Positions 18,815 to 27,161 of a stretch of 64,000 bases of DNA are shown here, one piece after another. The notes under the pieces are model-generated. The model saw only the letters and a program-made list of their open reading frames with translations. It was not told the origin of the DNA and ran no database searches. Position 1 is the stretch's first letter, and each line of letters opens with the position of its first letter. The DNA lies in NCBI GenBank assembly GCA_002083775.1, contig MTEI01000001.1, positions 558,001 to 622,000 of the forward strand, read 5' to 3'. This DNA comes from Rhodoferax ferrireducens. Its GTDB lineage: Bacteria; Pseudomonadota; Gammaproteobacteria; Burkholderiales; Burkholderiaceae_C. The position numbers and the translations under genes are program-made.

Positions 18815-19732
18815 ATGTCCGTCGGTTCATTTGCCTATGCCAGCAACAGCAACCGTTTCTTGGCCGCGCCGGAACTGGCGACGCAGCCGTTTGCCGTGGT
18901 GGGTGTGCCGTTTGACGGCGCGGTGACGAATCGGCCCGGCGCACGTTTTGGCCCGCAAGCCATTCGCGCCGCCAGTTTGATGCTGTGTGACGGCATTCAC
19001 CCGCACTTCAACGTGACACCGCTGGGGCAGTTGGGCGACGGTTATGACATGGTGCTGCCCAATGCCTCGCCGCTGCCAGCGGTGCGTGAGCAGATTCAGG
19101 CGCAAGCCGCACAACTCATGGCGCAGCACCACTGCGTGTTTTTAGGTGGTGATCATTCGGTCACCCTGCCGTTGCTGCGCGCGGCCAAAGCCCAGTTTGG
19201 TGAACTGGCGCTGATCCACTTCGACGCCCATTGCGACACCTGGAGCGACCACTTTGGCGAGCCCTCCGGCCACGGCACCTGGACGTATGAGGCGCTGACC
19301 GAGGGGCTGGTGAGTGCGCAGCACACGGTGCAGATTGGTCTGCGTTCCAGCGGCGAGCGCGAGGCGCGGGAGTATGTGCAGGACCAGGGCGGGCTGATCT
19401 TCACCGCGCGCCAGTTGCGCGGGCTCGATGGCGCGGCGCTGGCACCGATCGTGGCGCAGATCCGGGAGCGCATCGGCTGCCGGCCGTGTTACCTGACGCT
19501 GGACATCGACTGCCTCGACCCCGCCTTTGCCCCCGGTACCGGCACCCCCGAGCCAGGCGGTTTGACCAGCTCGCAAGTGCTGACGCTGCTGGAAGAGGTG
19601 AGCCCGCTGAACCTGATCGGCATGGACTGCGTGGAAGTGGCCCCAGCCTACGACCACGCCGAACTCACCAGCAACGCAGCCGCCACGTTTGTATGGACTT
19701 ACCTGTGCGGTCAGATCGTCAAGTTGCTTTGA
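18815..19732 (+). CDS. speB: Agmatinase (ureohydrolase)
   Basis: The 305-residue cytoplasmic enzyme hydrolyses agmatine to putrescine and urea. All dinuclear-manganese motifs of the ureohydrolase family are present: GGDHSV, FDAHCDTWSD and the LDIDCLDPAFAPGTGTPEPG block. The N-terminus GVPFDGAVTNRPGARFGPQA is the agmatinase type rather than arginase. It heads the polyamine island, feeding putrescine to the enzymes that follow. A family B repeat separates it from puuB. Confidence 0.92.
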   Translation: MSVGSFAYASNSNRFLAAPELATQPFAVVGVPFDGAVTNRPGARFGPQAIRAASLMLCDGIHPHFNVTPLGQLGDGYDMVLPNASPLPAVREQIQAQAAQLMAQHHCVFLGGDHSVTLPLLRAAKAQFGELALIHFDAHCDTWSDHFGEPSGHGTWTYEALTEGLVSAQHTVQIGLRSSGEREAREYVQDQGGLIFTARQLRGLDGAALAPIVAQIRERIGCRPCYLTLDIDCLDPAFAPGTGTPEPGGLTSSQVLTLLEEVSPLNLIGMDCVEVAPAYDHAELTSNAAATFVWTYLCGQIVKLL

Positions 19733-19742
19733 TTTTTTTCGC

Positions 19743-19800
19743 TGTCATCCCGGGCACCGATCCGGGATCCATGGATTGCGGATCGTCGTCCGCAATGACA
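19743..19800. repeat. Family B double-hairpin repeat, speB-puuB gap
   Basis: Two hairpins flank CCATGG: ATCCCGG/CCGGGAT, then ATTGCGG/CCGCAAT, bounded by TGTCAT and ATGACA. It is the reverse orientation of the copy at 39540. Confidence 0.85.
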
Positions 19801-19889
19801 GCCAAGGGAACTCGCATTGACAACCATCTTTCTTGCTACGGGATGGTTTCCCCGTTCTATCCGCTAGTCTGACCCAAGGAAAAAAAGCC

Positions 19890-21191
19890 ATGCTCCTCAA
19901 CTCCGACACCCAACTCAACCGCAACAGTTACTACGAAGCCAGCGTGGAGCGTCCGCCGCTGCAAGACGCCTTGCAGGAGCACCTGTCGGTTGACGTGGTG
20001 GTGGTCGGTGCGGGTTTTGCAGGGCTCTCCAGCGCGATTGAACTGGCGCGCGCCGGGTATTCGGTGGCCGTGCTGGAGGCAGACCGGGTCTGCAGCGGTG
20101 CCTCCGGGCGTAACGGTGGCCAGGCCATTGTGGGTTACGCCAGTGGGCAGGAGGTGTTTGAACACCAATTGGGCGTTGATGCGGCGCGCCTGGCCTGGGA
20201 GATGTCGCTGCAGGCGCTGGACCTGATTGACGAGCGCGTGCAAGACTTCGGCTTGGATTGCGATTGGGTCAAAGGTTACCTGCACGTGGCCGATTCGCCG
20301 CGCAAGGCGCGTGCGCTGCAGCAAGAGGCGCAGGCGATGCGCCAGGCCTACGGGTTTGAAACCGAGGTGGCCAGCGGTGCCGAGGTGCGCCGCTACATTG
20401 ACAGCCCGCGCTACACCGCCTGCGCTTTTGAGAAACTCTCTGGCCACCTGCACCCGCTCAAATACGGTCTGGGCCTGGCCCGCGCTGCACAGAGCCTGGG
20501 CGTCAAAATTTTCGAGCGCAGCGCGGTGGTGGGGCTGGACCGTGGCCCAACGCTGGTCGCACACACCGCCCAGGGCCGGGTGACCGCGCGTTTTGGTGTG
20601 CTGGCTGGCAATTACGCCTTGCCAGACTTTGGCCCCCAAGTGGCACCAGAGCTAAGCCACCGCATCATGCCGGTGGGCACCTACATCATCGGCACCGCGC
20701 CGCTGGGGGCCGACCTGTGCCGCCAGCTCATTCCGAGCAATGCGGCGGTATGTGACAACAACTTCATCCTGGACTATTTCCGTTTCAGCGCCGACCACCG
20801 CATGCTGTTTGGCGGGCGTGTGAGTTACTCCACCCGCACCCCGCCCAACCTGAAGGCGACCATGGCCAAACGCATGGGGCAGATCTTTCCGCAACTGCAG
20901 GCCGCCCCCATCGACTATGTATGGGGCGGCTTTGTCGATATCAGCATGAACCGCGCGCCCGACTTTGGTCGCCTGGGTGACAACCTGTTTTACCTGCAAG
21001 GTTTCAGCGGCCACGGCGTGGCACTCACCGGTCTGGCCGGGCGGCTGGTGGCGCAGGCGCTGGCCGGGCAGGCCGAGCGCTTTGATGTGTTTGCCAAGCT
21101 CAAACACCTGCCGTTTCCGGGTGGGGCGCTGTTGCGCACGCCAAGCCTGGTGCTGGGCATGCTGGCTTACCGGCTCAAGGATGCGCTGTGA
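19890..21191 (+). CDS. puuB: Gamma-glutamylputrescine oxidase, FAD-dependent
   Basis: A 433-residue DAO-family flavoprotein. The FAD dinucleotide-binding motif VVVVGAGFAGLSSAIELARA begins near residue 35, followed by GASGRNGGQ. The C-terminal flavin-binding stretch is FYLQGFSGHGVALTGLAGR in slightly variant form. It should oxidise gamma-glutamylputrescine to gamma-glutamyl-aminobutyraldehyde with release of ammonia and peroxide. The ATG at 19890 has AAGGA nine bases upstream; an earlier in-frame start would run into the repeat region. Neighbours speB, puuA and puuC support the assignment over generic amino-acid oxidases. Confidence 0.87.
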   Translation: MLLNSDTQLNRNSYYEASVERPPLQDALQEHLSVDVVVVGAGFAGLSSAIELARAGYSVAVLEADRVCSGASGRNGGQAIVGYASGQEVFEHQLGVDAARLAWEMSLQALDLIDERVQDFGLDCDWVKGYLHVADSPRKARALQQEAQAMRQAYGFETEVASGAEVRRYIDSPRYTACAFEKLSGHLHPLKYGLGLARAAQSLGVKIFERSAVVGLDRGPTLVAHTAQGRVTARFGVLAGNYALPDFGPQVAPELSHRIMPVGTYIIGTAPLGADLCRQLIPSNAAVCDNNFILDYFRFSADHRMLFGGRVSYSTRTPPNLKATMAKRMGQIFPQLQAAPIDYVWGGFVDISMNRAPDFGRLGDNLFYLQGFSGHGVALTGLAGRLVAQALAGQAERFDVFAKLKHLPFPGGALLRTPSLVLGMLAYRLKDAL

Positions 21192-21197
21192 AGTTAC

Positions 21198-21250
21198 AAG
21201 CTTTTTAGGCCTCTAGCCCTTATGGGTAAAGGGCGAGTAGCTACAAAAAA
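21198..21250. repeat. Family A palindromic repeat, puuB-mocR gap
   Basis: CTAGCCCTTATGGGTAAAGG forms an imperfect palindrome flanked by TTTTTAGGC on the left and AGTAGCTACAAAAA on the right. It sits between convergent puuB and the MocR gene and may act as a terminator. Confidence 0.8.
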
Positions 21251-21292
21251 TGGATGAACTTATGCGCTTGGAAGGTGGTTCCCGACCCACCT

Positions 21293-22768
21293 TCAGCCCG
21301 GCGGCAGCGCGTTCAACACCTGCTGCAGCGTTTGCGCCAGCACCGCCCCAAAACGTTTGATTTCCGCCAGCGGCGCGTAGCCGTAACCAATAATCAGGCC
21401 ACGCATGTCCTGGCGCTGCAGGCAGTAAGCGGACAAGGGCCGCACCGTCAGGCCGAGCTTGCCAATACGCTGGGCCAGCGCGCGGTCATCCACATCGTCG
21501 CTCAGGCGTAGACACAGGTGCAGGCCCTGCTCGGCGCCGGTGATCTGGGCGCGTGGGCCCAGACAAGGTTGCAGCGCCGCCAGCAGGCTTTGGCGGCGCT
21601 GGGCATAACTTTGGCGCGCCCGGCGCAGCGCGGCGGCGAAGTGGCCCATGTCAATGAATTCGGCCAGCGCCGCCTGCACCGGCATCTGGCCGGGGCGGTT
21701 CAGGTCGTAGTGGGCGCGCTTGAAGGCATCCGCCAGACCTTTCGGCACCACCATGTAGGCCAGCTTCAGACCCGGGTACAACACCTTTGAAAACGAGCCC
21801 AGGTACAGCACCCGGCCCTGCGTGTCCAGACCAGCCAGCGACGAGATGGGTGGGCCGCTGAAGCGAAACTCGCTGTCGTAATCGTCTTCCAGCACCCAGG
21901 CCTGGTGCTGGTTAGCCAGCGACAGAATCTGGTGCCTGCGCGCCAAAGACATCACCGCGCCGGTGGGGTATTGGTGCGACGGTGTCACATAGATCAGCCG
22001 GGGTGGGGTGGTCTGGTCATGCGGTTGTGGCGCAATGCCCTGGTCGTCCACGCGCACCGGGTGCAGGTTGAGACCGGTGGCCATGAAGGCCTTGCCTGCC
22101 CCCCAGTAGGCCGGGTCTTCCAGCCACACCGTGTCGCCCTGGTTGGCCAGCAGTTGCGAGCACAGTTCCAATGACTCCTGGGTACCGCTGGTGATGATGA
22201 TCTGGTCCACGTCCAGCGGTACGCTGCGAAACACCCGCAGGTAATCGGCTACCGCGCGGCGCAGCGGCGCGTAGCCGCCACTGCTGCTGTAGTCCAGCAT
22301 CTCGGGGTAGGTCATGCGCCAGTGTTTGTTTTGCAGGCGCTGCCACAGCGCCACCGGAAACGCACTGAAGTCGGCAATGCCGGGGGTAAATGGCTGAATC
22401 TCCAACTCGCTGGCGCAAAACCGGGTGCTCAAGGCACGTCCGCGCACTGACAGTTGCTGTGCCGGGTGGCTGGCCAGGCGGATGCTCTGCAGTGCGCGCT
22501 GCGGTACCTTGGTACTGACAAAGGTGCCGCTACCAACCCGGCTCACCAGATAACCCTCCACCGTGAGCTGGTTCAGCGCGGCCACCACCGTGTTGCGTGA
22601 CATCTGCAGGTCTTGCACCAGGTCGCGACTCGATGGCAGGCGCTCCTGGGGTTCGAGCTTGCCGTCCAGAATGGCGCGGCGCAGCGCCTCGTACAGTTGG
22701 CGGTGCAGCGGCAACTTGGCCTGCGCGTTCAGGCGGCTGATTTCAGTGAGCAGCAATTCAGACAACAT
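21293..22768 (-). CDS. MocR-type transcriptional regulator (GntR helix-turn-helix fused to aminotransferase fold)
   Basis: A 491-residue regulator. Residues about 10-75 form the GntR winged helix (LHRQLYEALRRAILDGKL, LPSSRDLVQDLQMSRNTVV). Residues about 120-485 form a class I aminotransferase domain with a PLP lysine in GSFSKVLYPGLKLAY and LEDDYDSEFRF. MocR proteins use PLP with an amine or amino acid as signal. Divergent placement from puuA, SpuC and the Pot genes suggests that it senses putrescine, GABA or a related amine and controls this island. The ATG at 22768 is chosen because the extra 32 residues of the longer frame do not look like the family. Confidence 0.88.
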   Translation of the reverse strand: MLSELLLTEISRLNAQAKLPLHRQLYEALRRAILDGKLEPQERLPSSRDLVQDLQMSRNTVVAALNQLTVEGYLVSRVGSGTFVSTKVPQRALQSIRLASHPAQQLSVRGRALSTRFCASELEIQPFTPGIADFSAFPVALWQRLQNKHWRMTYPEMLDYSSSGGYAPLRRAVADYLRVFRSVPLDVDQIIITSGTQESLELCSQLLANQGDTVWLEDPAYWGAGKAFMATGLNLHPVRVDDQGIAPQPHDQTTPPRLIYVTPSHQYPTGAVMSLARRHQILSLANQHQAWVLEDDYDSEFRFSGPPISSLAGLDTQGRVLYLGSFSKVLYPGLKLAYMVVPKGLADAFKRAHYDLNRPGQMPVQAALAEFIDMGHFAAALRRARQSYAQRRQSLLAALQPCLGPRAQITGAEQGLHLCLRLSDDVDDRALAQRIGKLGLTVRPLSAYCLQRQDMRGLIIGYGYAPLAEIKRFGAVLAQTLQQVLNALPPG

Positions 22769-22866
22769 GGGCGGCTTTCGCACAAAGAAGCCAAGGGCCG
22801 TGTGGGTGGCCCCTTCAGTTACAGTGGCTTGGGGGTCACAGGTGGGCAATATAACAAGTGGCACCT

Positions 22867-22880
22867 TTGATATGAATCAA
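22867..22880. promoter_or_regulatory. Perfect FNR-type box between mocR and puuA
   Basis: TTGATATGAATCAA matches the FNR/ANR consensus TTGAT-N4-ATCAA exactly and lies in the divergent 197-base region, 86 bases before the puuA ATG and 98 bases before the mocR ATG. The arms extend one base further on each side. Confidence 0.55.
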
Positions 22881-22892
22881 ATGGCCCCGATT

Positions 22893-22921
22893 TTGAACCA
22901 ATTCACCCCCCACAATGTAAC
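22893..22921 (+). promoter_or_regulatory. Candidate puuA promoter
   Basis: TTGAAC and TGTAAC are spaced by 17 bases, 45 bases before the puuA ATG. The FNR-type box would be centred about 53 bases upstream of the implied start site. The -10 element is weak. Confidence 0.35.
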
Positions 22922-22965
22922 GATTGACAGCGGTCGCTCGACCCAGGCTGTTTCAGGAGAACCCG

Positions 22966-24333
22966 ATGACCGACAAGAAATCAATGACCTTCAACGATCT
23001 GGAGCAGTGGCTGAACGAGCGCCGCGTGACCGAGGTGGAGTGCCTGGTGCCTGACTTGACCGGCGTCGCACGCGGCAAAATTTTGCCCCGCGTCAAGTTC
23101 ACCGAAGACCGTGGCATGCGCCTGCCGCAGTCGGTGGTGGCCATGGGCGTGACCGGCGAGTTTCCTGAAAGCGGCCCGTATTACGACGTGATCGACCCCA
23201 CCGACAAAGACATGCAGCTGCGCCCCGATCCGTCCACCGTGCGCATCGTGCCCTGGTCCACCGACCCCACCGCGCAGGTGATTCACGACTGTTTTGACCA
23301 CCAGGGCAACTTGGTGCCGTTTGCGCCGCGCAGCGTGCTGCGCCGGGTCTGCGAGCTGTATGCCGCTGAAGGGCTGCAGCCGATCGTGGCACCGGAGCTC
23401 GAGTTTTACCTGACCGCCCGCAACACCGACCCCAACACCCTGCTGCGCCCGCCCATTGGCCGCAGCGGCCGCGCCGAGACCTCGCGCCAGGCCTACAGCA
23501 TTGACGCCGTCAACGAGTTTGACCCGCTGTTTGAAGAAATTTACGACTATTCCGACAAGATGGAGCTCAACGTCGACACGCTGATCCACGAAATTGGCGC
23601 CGGCCAGATGGAGATCAATTTCTTCCACGCCGAGCCGCTGGGGCTGGCTGACGAGGTGTTTCTGTTCAAACGCACGGTGCGTGAATCCGCCCTGCGCCAC
23701 GACATGTACGCCACCTTCATGGCCAAACCGATTGCCGGCGAGCCCGGCAGCGCCATGCATGTGCACCAGAGCATTCTGAACAAGGCCACTGGCAAAAACA
23801 TCTTCAGCAACCCGGACGGCACGCCGTCGGACGATTTCATGCACTACATCGGCGGCCTGCAGCGTTACATTCCGGCCGCCATGGTGCTGGTGGCGCCGTA
23901 TGTGAACAGCTACCGCCGCCTGAGCCGCAACACCGCCGCACCGATCAACATCGAGTGGGGTTATGACAACCGCACGGTGGGCATTCGCTCGCCAATTTCT
24001 TCACCGGCGGCGCGCCGGGTGGAAAACCGGGTGATTGGTGCCGATGCCAACCCGTATGTGGCCCTGGCCATGACGCTGGCTTGCGGTTACCTGGGTCTCA
24101 AAAACAAGATCAAACCCAAGCCCGAGATGAAGGGTGATGCGTATCTGGCGCCGTATTCGCTGCCGCGCAGCCTGGGTGAGGCGCTGGACTGGCTGCGCCG
24201 TGAGTCTGACTTGCATGAGGTGCTGGGCAAGGAGTTCATCACCGTGTATTCCGAGATCAAAGAACTGGAATTTGAAGAGTTCATGAAAGTGATCTCGCCT
24301 TGGGAACGTGAACACCTGCTACTGCATGTATAG
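22966..24333 (+). CDS. puuA: Gamma-glutamylputrescine synthetase (glutamine-synthetase family)
   Basis: A 455-residue GS-fold ligase that should join glutamate to putrescine with ATP. GS landmarks include VECLVPDLTGVARGKILPRV at the N-terminus, the metal-ligand region APELEFYL, GAGQMEINF, the HVHQS histidine motif and RVENRVIGADANPYVALAMT. It lacks the tyrosine adenylylation segment of GlnA and is shorter, as in PuuA. The ATG at 22966 has CAGGAGA upstream; an in-frame TTG 42 bases earlier is less likely. Its TAG stop coincides with the first bases of a family A repeat. It leads the codirectional run puuA-spuC-potFGHI-puuC. Confidence 0.9.
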   Translation: MTDKKSMTFNDLEQWLNERRVTEVECLVPDLTGVARGKILPRVKFTEDRGMRLPQSVVAMGVTGEFPESGPYYDVIDPTDKDMQLRPDPSTVRIVPWSTDPTAQVIHDCFDHQGNLVPFAPRSVLRRVCELYAAEGLQPIVAPELEFYLTARNTDPNTLLRPPIGRSGRAETSRQAYSIDAVNEFDPLFEEIYDYSDKMELNVDTLIHEIGAGQMEINFFHAEPLGLADEVFLFKRTVRESALRHDMYATFMAKPIAGEPGSAMHVHQSILNKATGKNIFSNPDGTPSDDFMHYIGGLQRYIPAAMVLVAPYVNSYRRLSRNTAAPINIEWGYDNRTVGIRSPISSPAARRVENRVIGADANPYVALAMTLACGYLGLKNKIKPKPEMKGDAYLAPYSLPRSLGEALDWLRRESDLHEVLGKEFITVYSEIKELEFEEFMKVISPWEREHLLLHV

Positions 24334-24379
24334 CTGCTTGCCCCTTATATATAAGGGCTAGAGGCCAATTTTTCATATA
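24331..24379. repeat. Family A palindromic repeat, puuA-spuC gap
   Basis: TAGCTGCTTGCCCCTTATAT followed by ATAAGGGCTAGAGGCC and an AT-rich tail. The palindrome CCCTTATATATAAGGG is perfect. The puuA stop codon TAG is the first three bases of the element. Confidence 0.85.
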
Positions 24380-24394
24380 AAAGGACGTCAATCC

Positions 24395-25804
24395 ATGAAC
24401 GCCATGACCCCGCAAAACCAGCTCAGCACCCAGGAAATCCAGACGCTGGACAGTGCCCACTTCATCCACCCGTTCACCGATCACGGTGATCTGGCCACGC
24501 GCGGCGCGCGGGTCATCACCCGCAGCGAAGGTGTCTACGTGTGGGACTCCGAGGGCGAAAAACTCTTTGATGCCATGAGCGGCTTGTGGTGCGTGAACGT
24601 GGGTTACGGCCGCCAGACGCTGGCTCAGGCCGCTTTTGATCAGATGATGACGCTGCCGTTTTACAACAGCTTCTTCCAGACCACCAACGTGCCCGCCGTG
24701 AAGCTGGCCACCCGTCTGGCGGCGCTGGCGCCCAAGGTGGGTGACCGCAGTTTTGAGCATGTTTTTTTCTCCAGCAGCGGCTCCGAGAGCAACGACTCCA
24801 ATGTGCGCATGGTGCGCCGCTACTGGGACCTGTTGGGCCAGCCGCAGCGCAAGGTGATCATCAGCCGCCACAACGCCTACCACGGCAGCACCATGGCCGG
24901 TGCCTCGCTGGGTGGCATGAGCGGCATGCACGCGCAGGGTGATTTGCCCATTCCCAACATCACCCACATCGGTCAGCCCTATTTCTTTGAAGACGGCAAG
25001 CCGGGTGAGACGGCTGACGAATTTGGCCTGCGCGCTGCAGGCTGGCTGGAAGAAAAAATTCTGTCGGTCGGCCCCGACAAGGTGGCAGCCTTTATTGCCG
25101 AGCCGATCCAGGGCGCCGGCGGCGTGATCATTCCGCCCGCCAGCTACTGGCCCGAAATCCAGCGCATTGTGGACAAATACGGCATTTTGCTGATCAGCGA
25201 CGAGGTGATCTGCGCCTTTGGCCGCCTGGGCCATTGGTTTGCCTATGAGAAGTTTGGTTACAAGCCCGATCTGGTGACCTTTGCCAAGGCCGTCACCAGC
25301 GGTTACATCCCGCTCGGTGGCGTGATGGTGGGTAACCGCGTGGCCAAAGTCTTGATCGAGCAAGGTGGCGAGTTCAACCATGGCTACACCTACAGCGGCC
25401 ATCCGGTGGCCTGCGCCGTGGCGCTGGCCAACCTGGACATCATGGAGGCCGAGCAGCTACCCCAGCGGGTCAAGGGCGAGATGGGCGATTACTTTGCCAA
25501 GCGTTACGCCGAGCTCAACGACCACCCGCTGGTGACTGCGGCAGAGAGCTGTGGTTTTGTCGCCGGGCTCGTGCTGGTGAAAAACAAACTCACCAAGGAG
25601 CGTTTCAATGAAGCTGACGCGGTGGGCATGGTCTGCCGCAGGCATTGCTTCAGCAACGGGCTGATCATGCGCGCCGTGGGTGACCGCATGATCATCGCGC
25701 CCCCGCTGACCCTGACCCACGCCGAGATAGACGAGTTATTGCGGCTGATTCGCCAGGCGCTGGACCTGACGCAGCAGGAATTGCACCAAAAAGGGTTGAT
25801 TTGA
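24395..25804 (+). CDS. spuC: Putrescine-pyruvate aminotransferase (SpuC type), class III
   Basis: A 469-residue PLP enzyme of the class III omega-aminotransferases. The PLP lysine lies in LVTFAKAVTSGYIPLGGVMV, the pyridine-nitrogen Asp in LLISDEVICAFGRLG, and the N-terminal SGLWCVNVGYGR motif is typical of SpuC and related diamine:pyruvate enzymes. It should convert putrescine to 4-aminobutyraldehyde using pyruvate, giving a second route beside PuuA-PuuB. It could also act on GABA or beta-alanine, as close relatives do. Confidence 0.87.
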   Translation: MNAMTPQNQLSTQEIQTLDSAHFIHPFTDHGDLATRGARVITRSEGVYVWDSEGEKLFDAMSGLWCVNVGYGRQTLAQAAFDQMMTLPFYNSFFQTTNVPAVKLATRLAALAPKVGDRSFEHVFFSSSGSESNDSNVRMVRRYWDLLGQPQRKVIISRHNAYHGSTMAGASLGGMSGMHAQGDLPIPNITHIGQPYFFEDGKPGETADEFGLRAAGWLEEKILSVGPDKVAAFIAEPIQGAGGVIIPPASYWPEIQRIVDKYGILLISDEVICAFGRLGHWFAYEKFGYKPDLVTFAKAVTSGYIPLGGVMVGNRVAKVLIEQGGEFNHGYTYSGHPVACAVALANLDIMEAEQLPQRVKGEMGDYFAKRYAELNDHPLVTAAESCGFVAGLVLVKNKLTKERFNEADAVGMVCRRHCFSNGLIMRAVGDRMIIAPPLTLTHAEIDELLRLIRQALDLTQQELHQKGLI

Positions 25805-25838
25805 CGGTTTTTGGTGCATTCTTCGTTGGTGTGGTTTT

Positions 25839-25870
25839 TGCTAGCTATAAACTAGCAGTCCCTTTCATAT
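25839..25870. repeat. Degenerate family A repeat, spuC-potF gap
   Basis: GCTAGCTATAAACTAGCAGT followed by CCCTTTCATAT retains the TAGCTA flank and part of the CCCTTAT core. It is a weak copy, about 25 bases before the potF ATG. Confidence 0.45.
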
Positions 25871-25895
25871 CTTTCTCTCAATCGGAGTGGTCTTC

Positions 25896-27062
25896 ATGAT
25901 GAAAAAGTATCTCGTGTCGTTTGCGCTGTCGGCCATGGTGTTGGCCGCTTGTGGCAAAAAAGAGGAACCGCCGGCACCTGTGCCTGCGCCCGCACCGGTC
26001 GCCGCTGCGCCTGCACCGGCACCTGAGCCAGAAGAAGAAAAAGTGCTCAACATCTACAACTGGGCTGACTACATCCCTGAAGGCATGGCTGCCGCCTTTG
26101 AGACCGAAACGGGCATCAAGGTCAATTACGACACCTTTGAGACCAATGAAGCGCTGCACGCCAAACTGGTGGCGGGCAACAGCGGCTACGACATCGTGGT
26201 GCCTGGCTCGGTGTTTGCCAAGCCGCAACTCGAAGGCGGCCTGCTGCAGCCCCTGGCCAAAGACAAGATCCCGAACCTGGCCAACCTGGACCCCGCCATC
26301 ATGGCCACGCTGTCCAAGGCCGACCCGGACAACAAGTTCCTGGTGCCGTGGGCTTGGGGTTTCACCACCGTGGGCATCAACAAGACCAAGGTGACCAAGG
26401 CGCTGGGCAAGTTGCCCATGCCCGAGAACGCCTGGGACCTGGTGTTCAAGCCCGAATACACCAGCAAGCTCAAATCCTGCGGCATTGCTTATCTGGACTC
26501 GCCTACCGAGATCATTCCCGTGGCGCTGCATTACATCGGCAAGGACGCTTATTCCAATGACCCGGCCGATTACAAGGCCGCCACCGAGATGCTGGCCAAG
26601 GTGCGCAAAGACGTGCGTGTCTTCAGCTCGACCATGATCGACGACATTGCCGGCGGCAAGGCTTGCGTGGCCATTGGCTGGTCGGGTGACATCAATATCG
26701 CGGCGGCGCGTGCCAAGGAAAACGGTTCCAAAGACGAGATCGAATCGCTGCTGCCCAACACTGGCGCGCTGATCTTCTTTGACACCATGGCCATCACCAA
26801 AGATGCCAAGCACCCGAACAACGCGTTCAAGTTCATCGATTTCTACCTGCGCGCTGAAAACGCCGCGCTGATGTCCAACGAGATGAACTACCCCACCGCC
26901 AACAAGGCCGCCATGGACAAGATCAAGCCAGAAATTGCTGGCAACAAGACCATCTTTGTCGAGTCTGACTACTTTGCCAAGATGATCCCGCCTTCGAGCT
27001 TCACCAACGAAGCGCGCGAAGCCATGGCCACCGCTTACAACAGCTTCAAAAAAGGCAAATAA
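25896..27062 (+). CDS. potF: Putrescine/polyamine ABC transporter substrate-binding lipoprotein (PotF/SpuD family)
   Basis: The 388-residue binding protein belongs to the PotD/PotF family (LNIYNWADYIPEGMAAAFE, the SGYDIVVPGSVFAKPQ loop, VPWAWGFTTVGIN). Unlike E. coli PotF it has a lipoprotein signal with lipobox LAAC at about residues 18-21. A Pro/Ala/Glu-rich tether of about 30 residues follows before the mature fold, so it is probably anchored to a membrane. GGAGTGG precedes the ATG pair at 25896/25899. It is the first Pot gene and is separated from potG by a hairpin that may favour excess binding protein. Confidence 0.9.
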   Translation: MMKKYLVSFALSAMVLAACGKKEEPPAPVPAPAPVAAAPAPAPEPEEEKVLNIYNWADYIPEGMAAAFETETGIKVNYDTFETNEALHAKLVAGNSGYDIVVPGSVFAKPQLEGGLLQPLAKDKIPNLANLDPAIMATLSKADPDNKFLVPWAWGFTTVGINKTKVTKALGKLPMPENAWDLVFKPEYTSKLKSCGIAYLDSPTEIIPVALHYIGKDAYSNDPADYKAATEMLAKVRKDVRVFSSTMIDDIAGGKACVAIGWSGDINIAAARAKENGSKDEIESLLPNTGALIFFDTMAITKDAKHPNNAFKFIDFYLRAENAALMSNEMNYPTANKAAMDKIKPEIAGNKTIFVESDYFAKMIPPSSFTNEAREAMATAYNSFKKGK

Positions 27063-27087
27063 GCAGCTGATTACTGGCAAGACTGAC

Positions 27088-27125
27088 AGGGCTGTTTGTA
27101 CTCCGGGTACGGGCAGCCCTTTTTA
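27088..27125 (+). terminator. Intercistronic hairpin between potF and potG
   Basis: Outer stem AGGGCTG/CAGCCCT encloses an inner GTAC/GTAC pairing and is followed by TTTTT. It lies inside the codirectional pot run, so it is probably a partial terminator or RNA-stabilising hairpin. Confidence 0.7.
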
Positions 27126-27161
27126 TTTGCCGATTGCAAGCGCAAACACAAAGGTCTGAAC

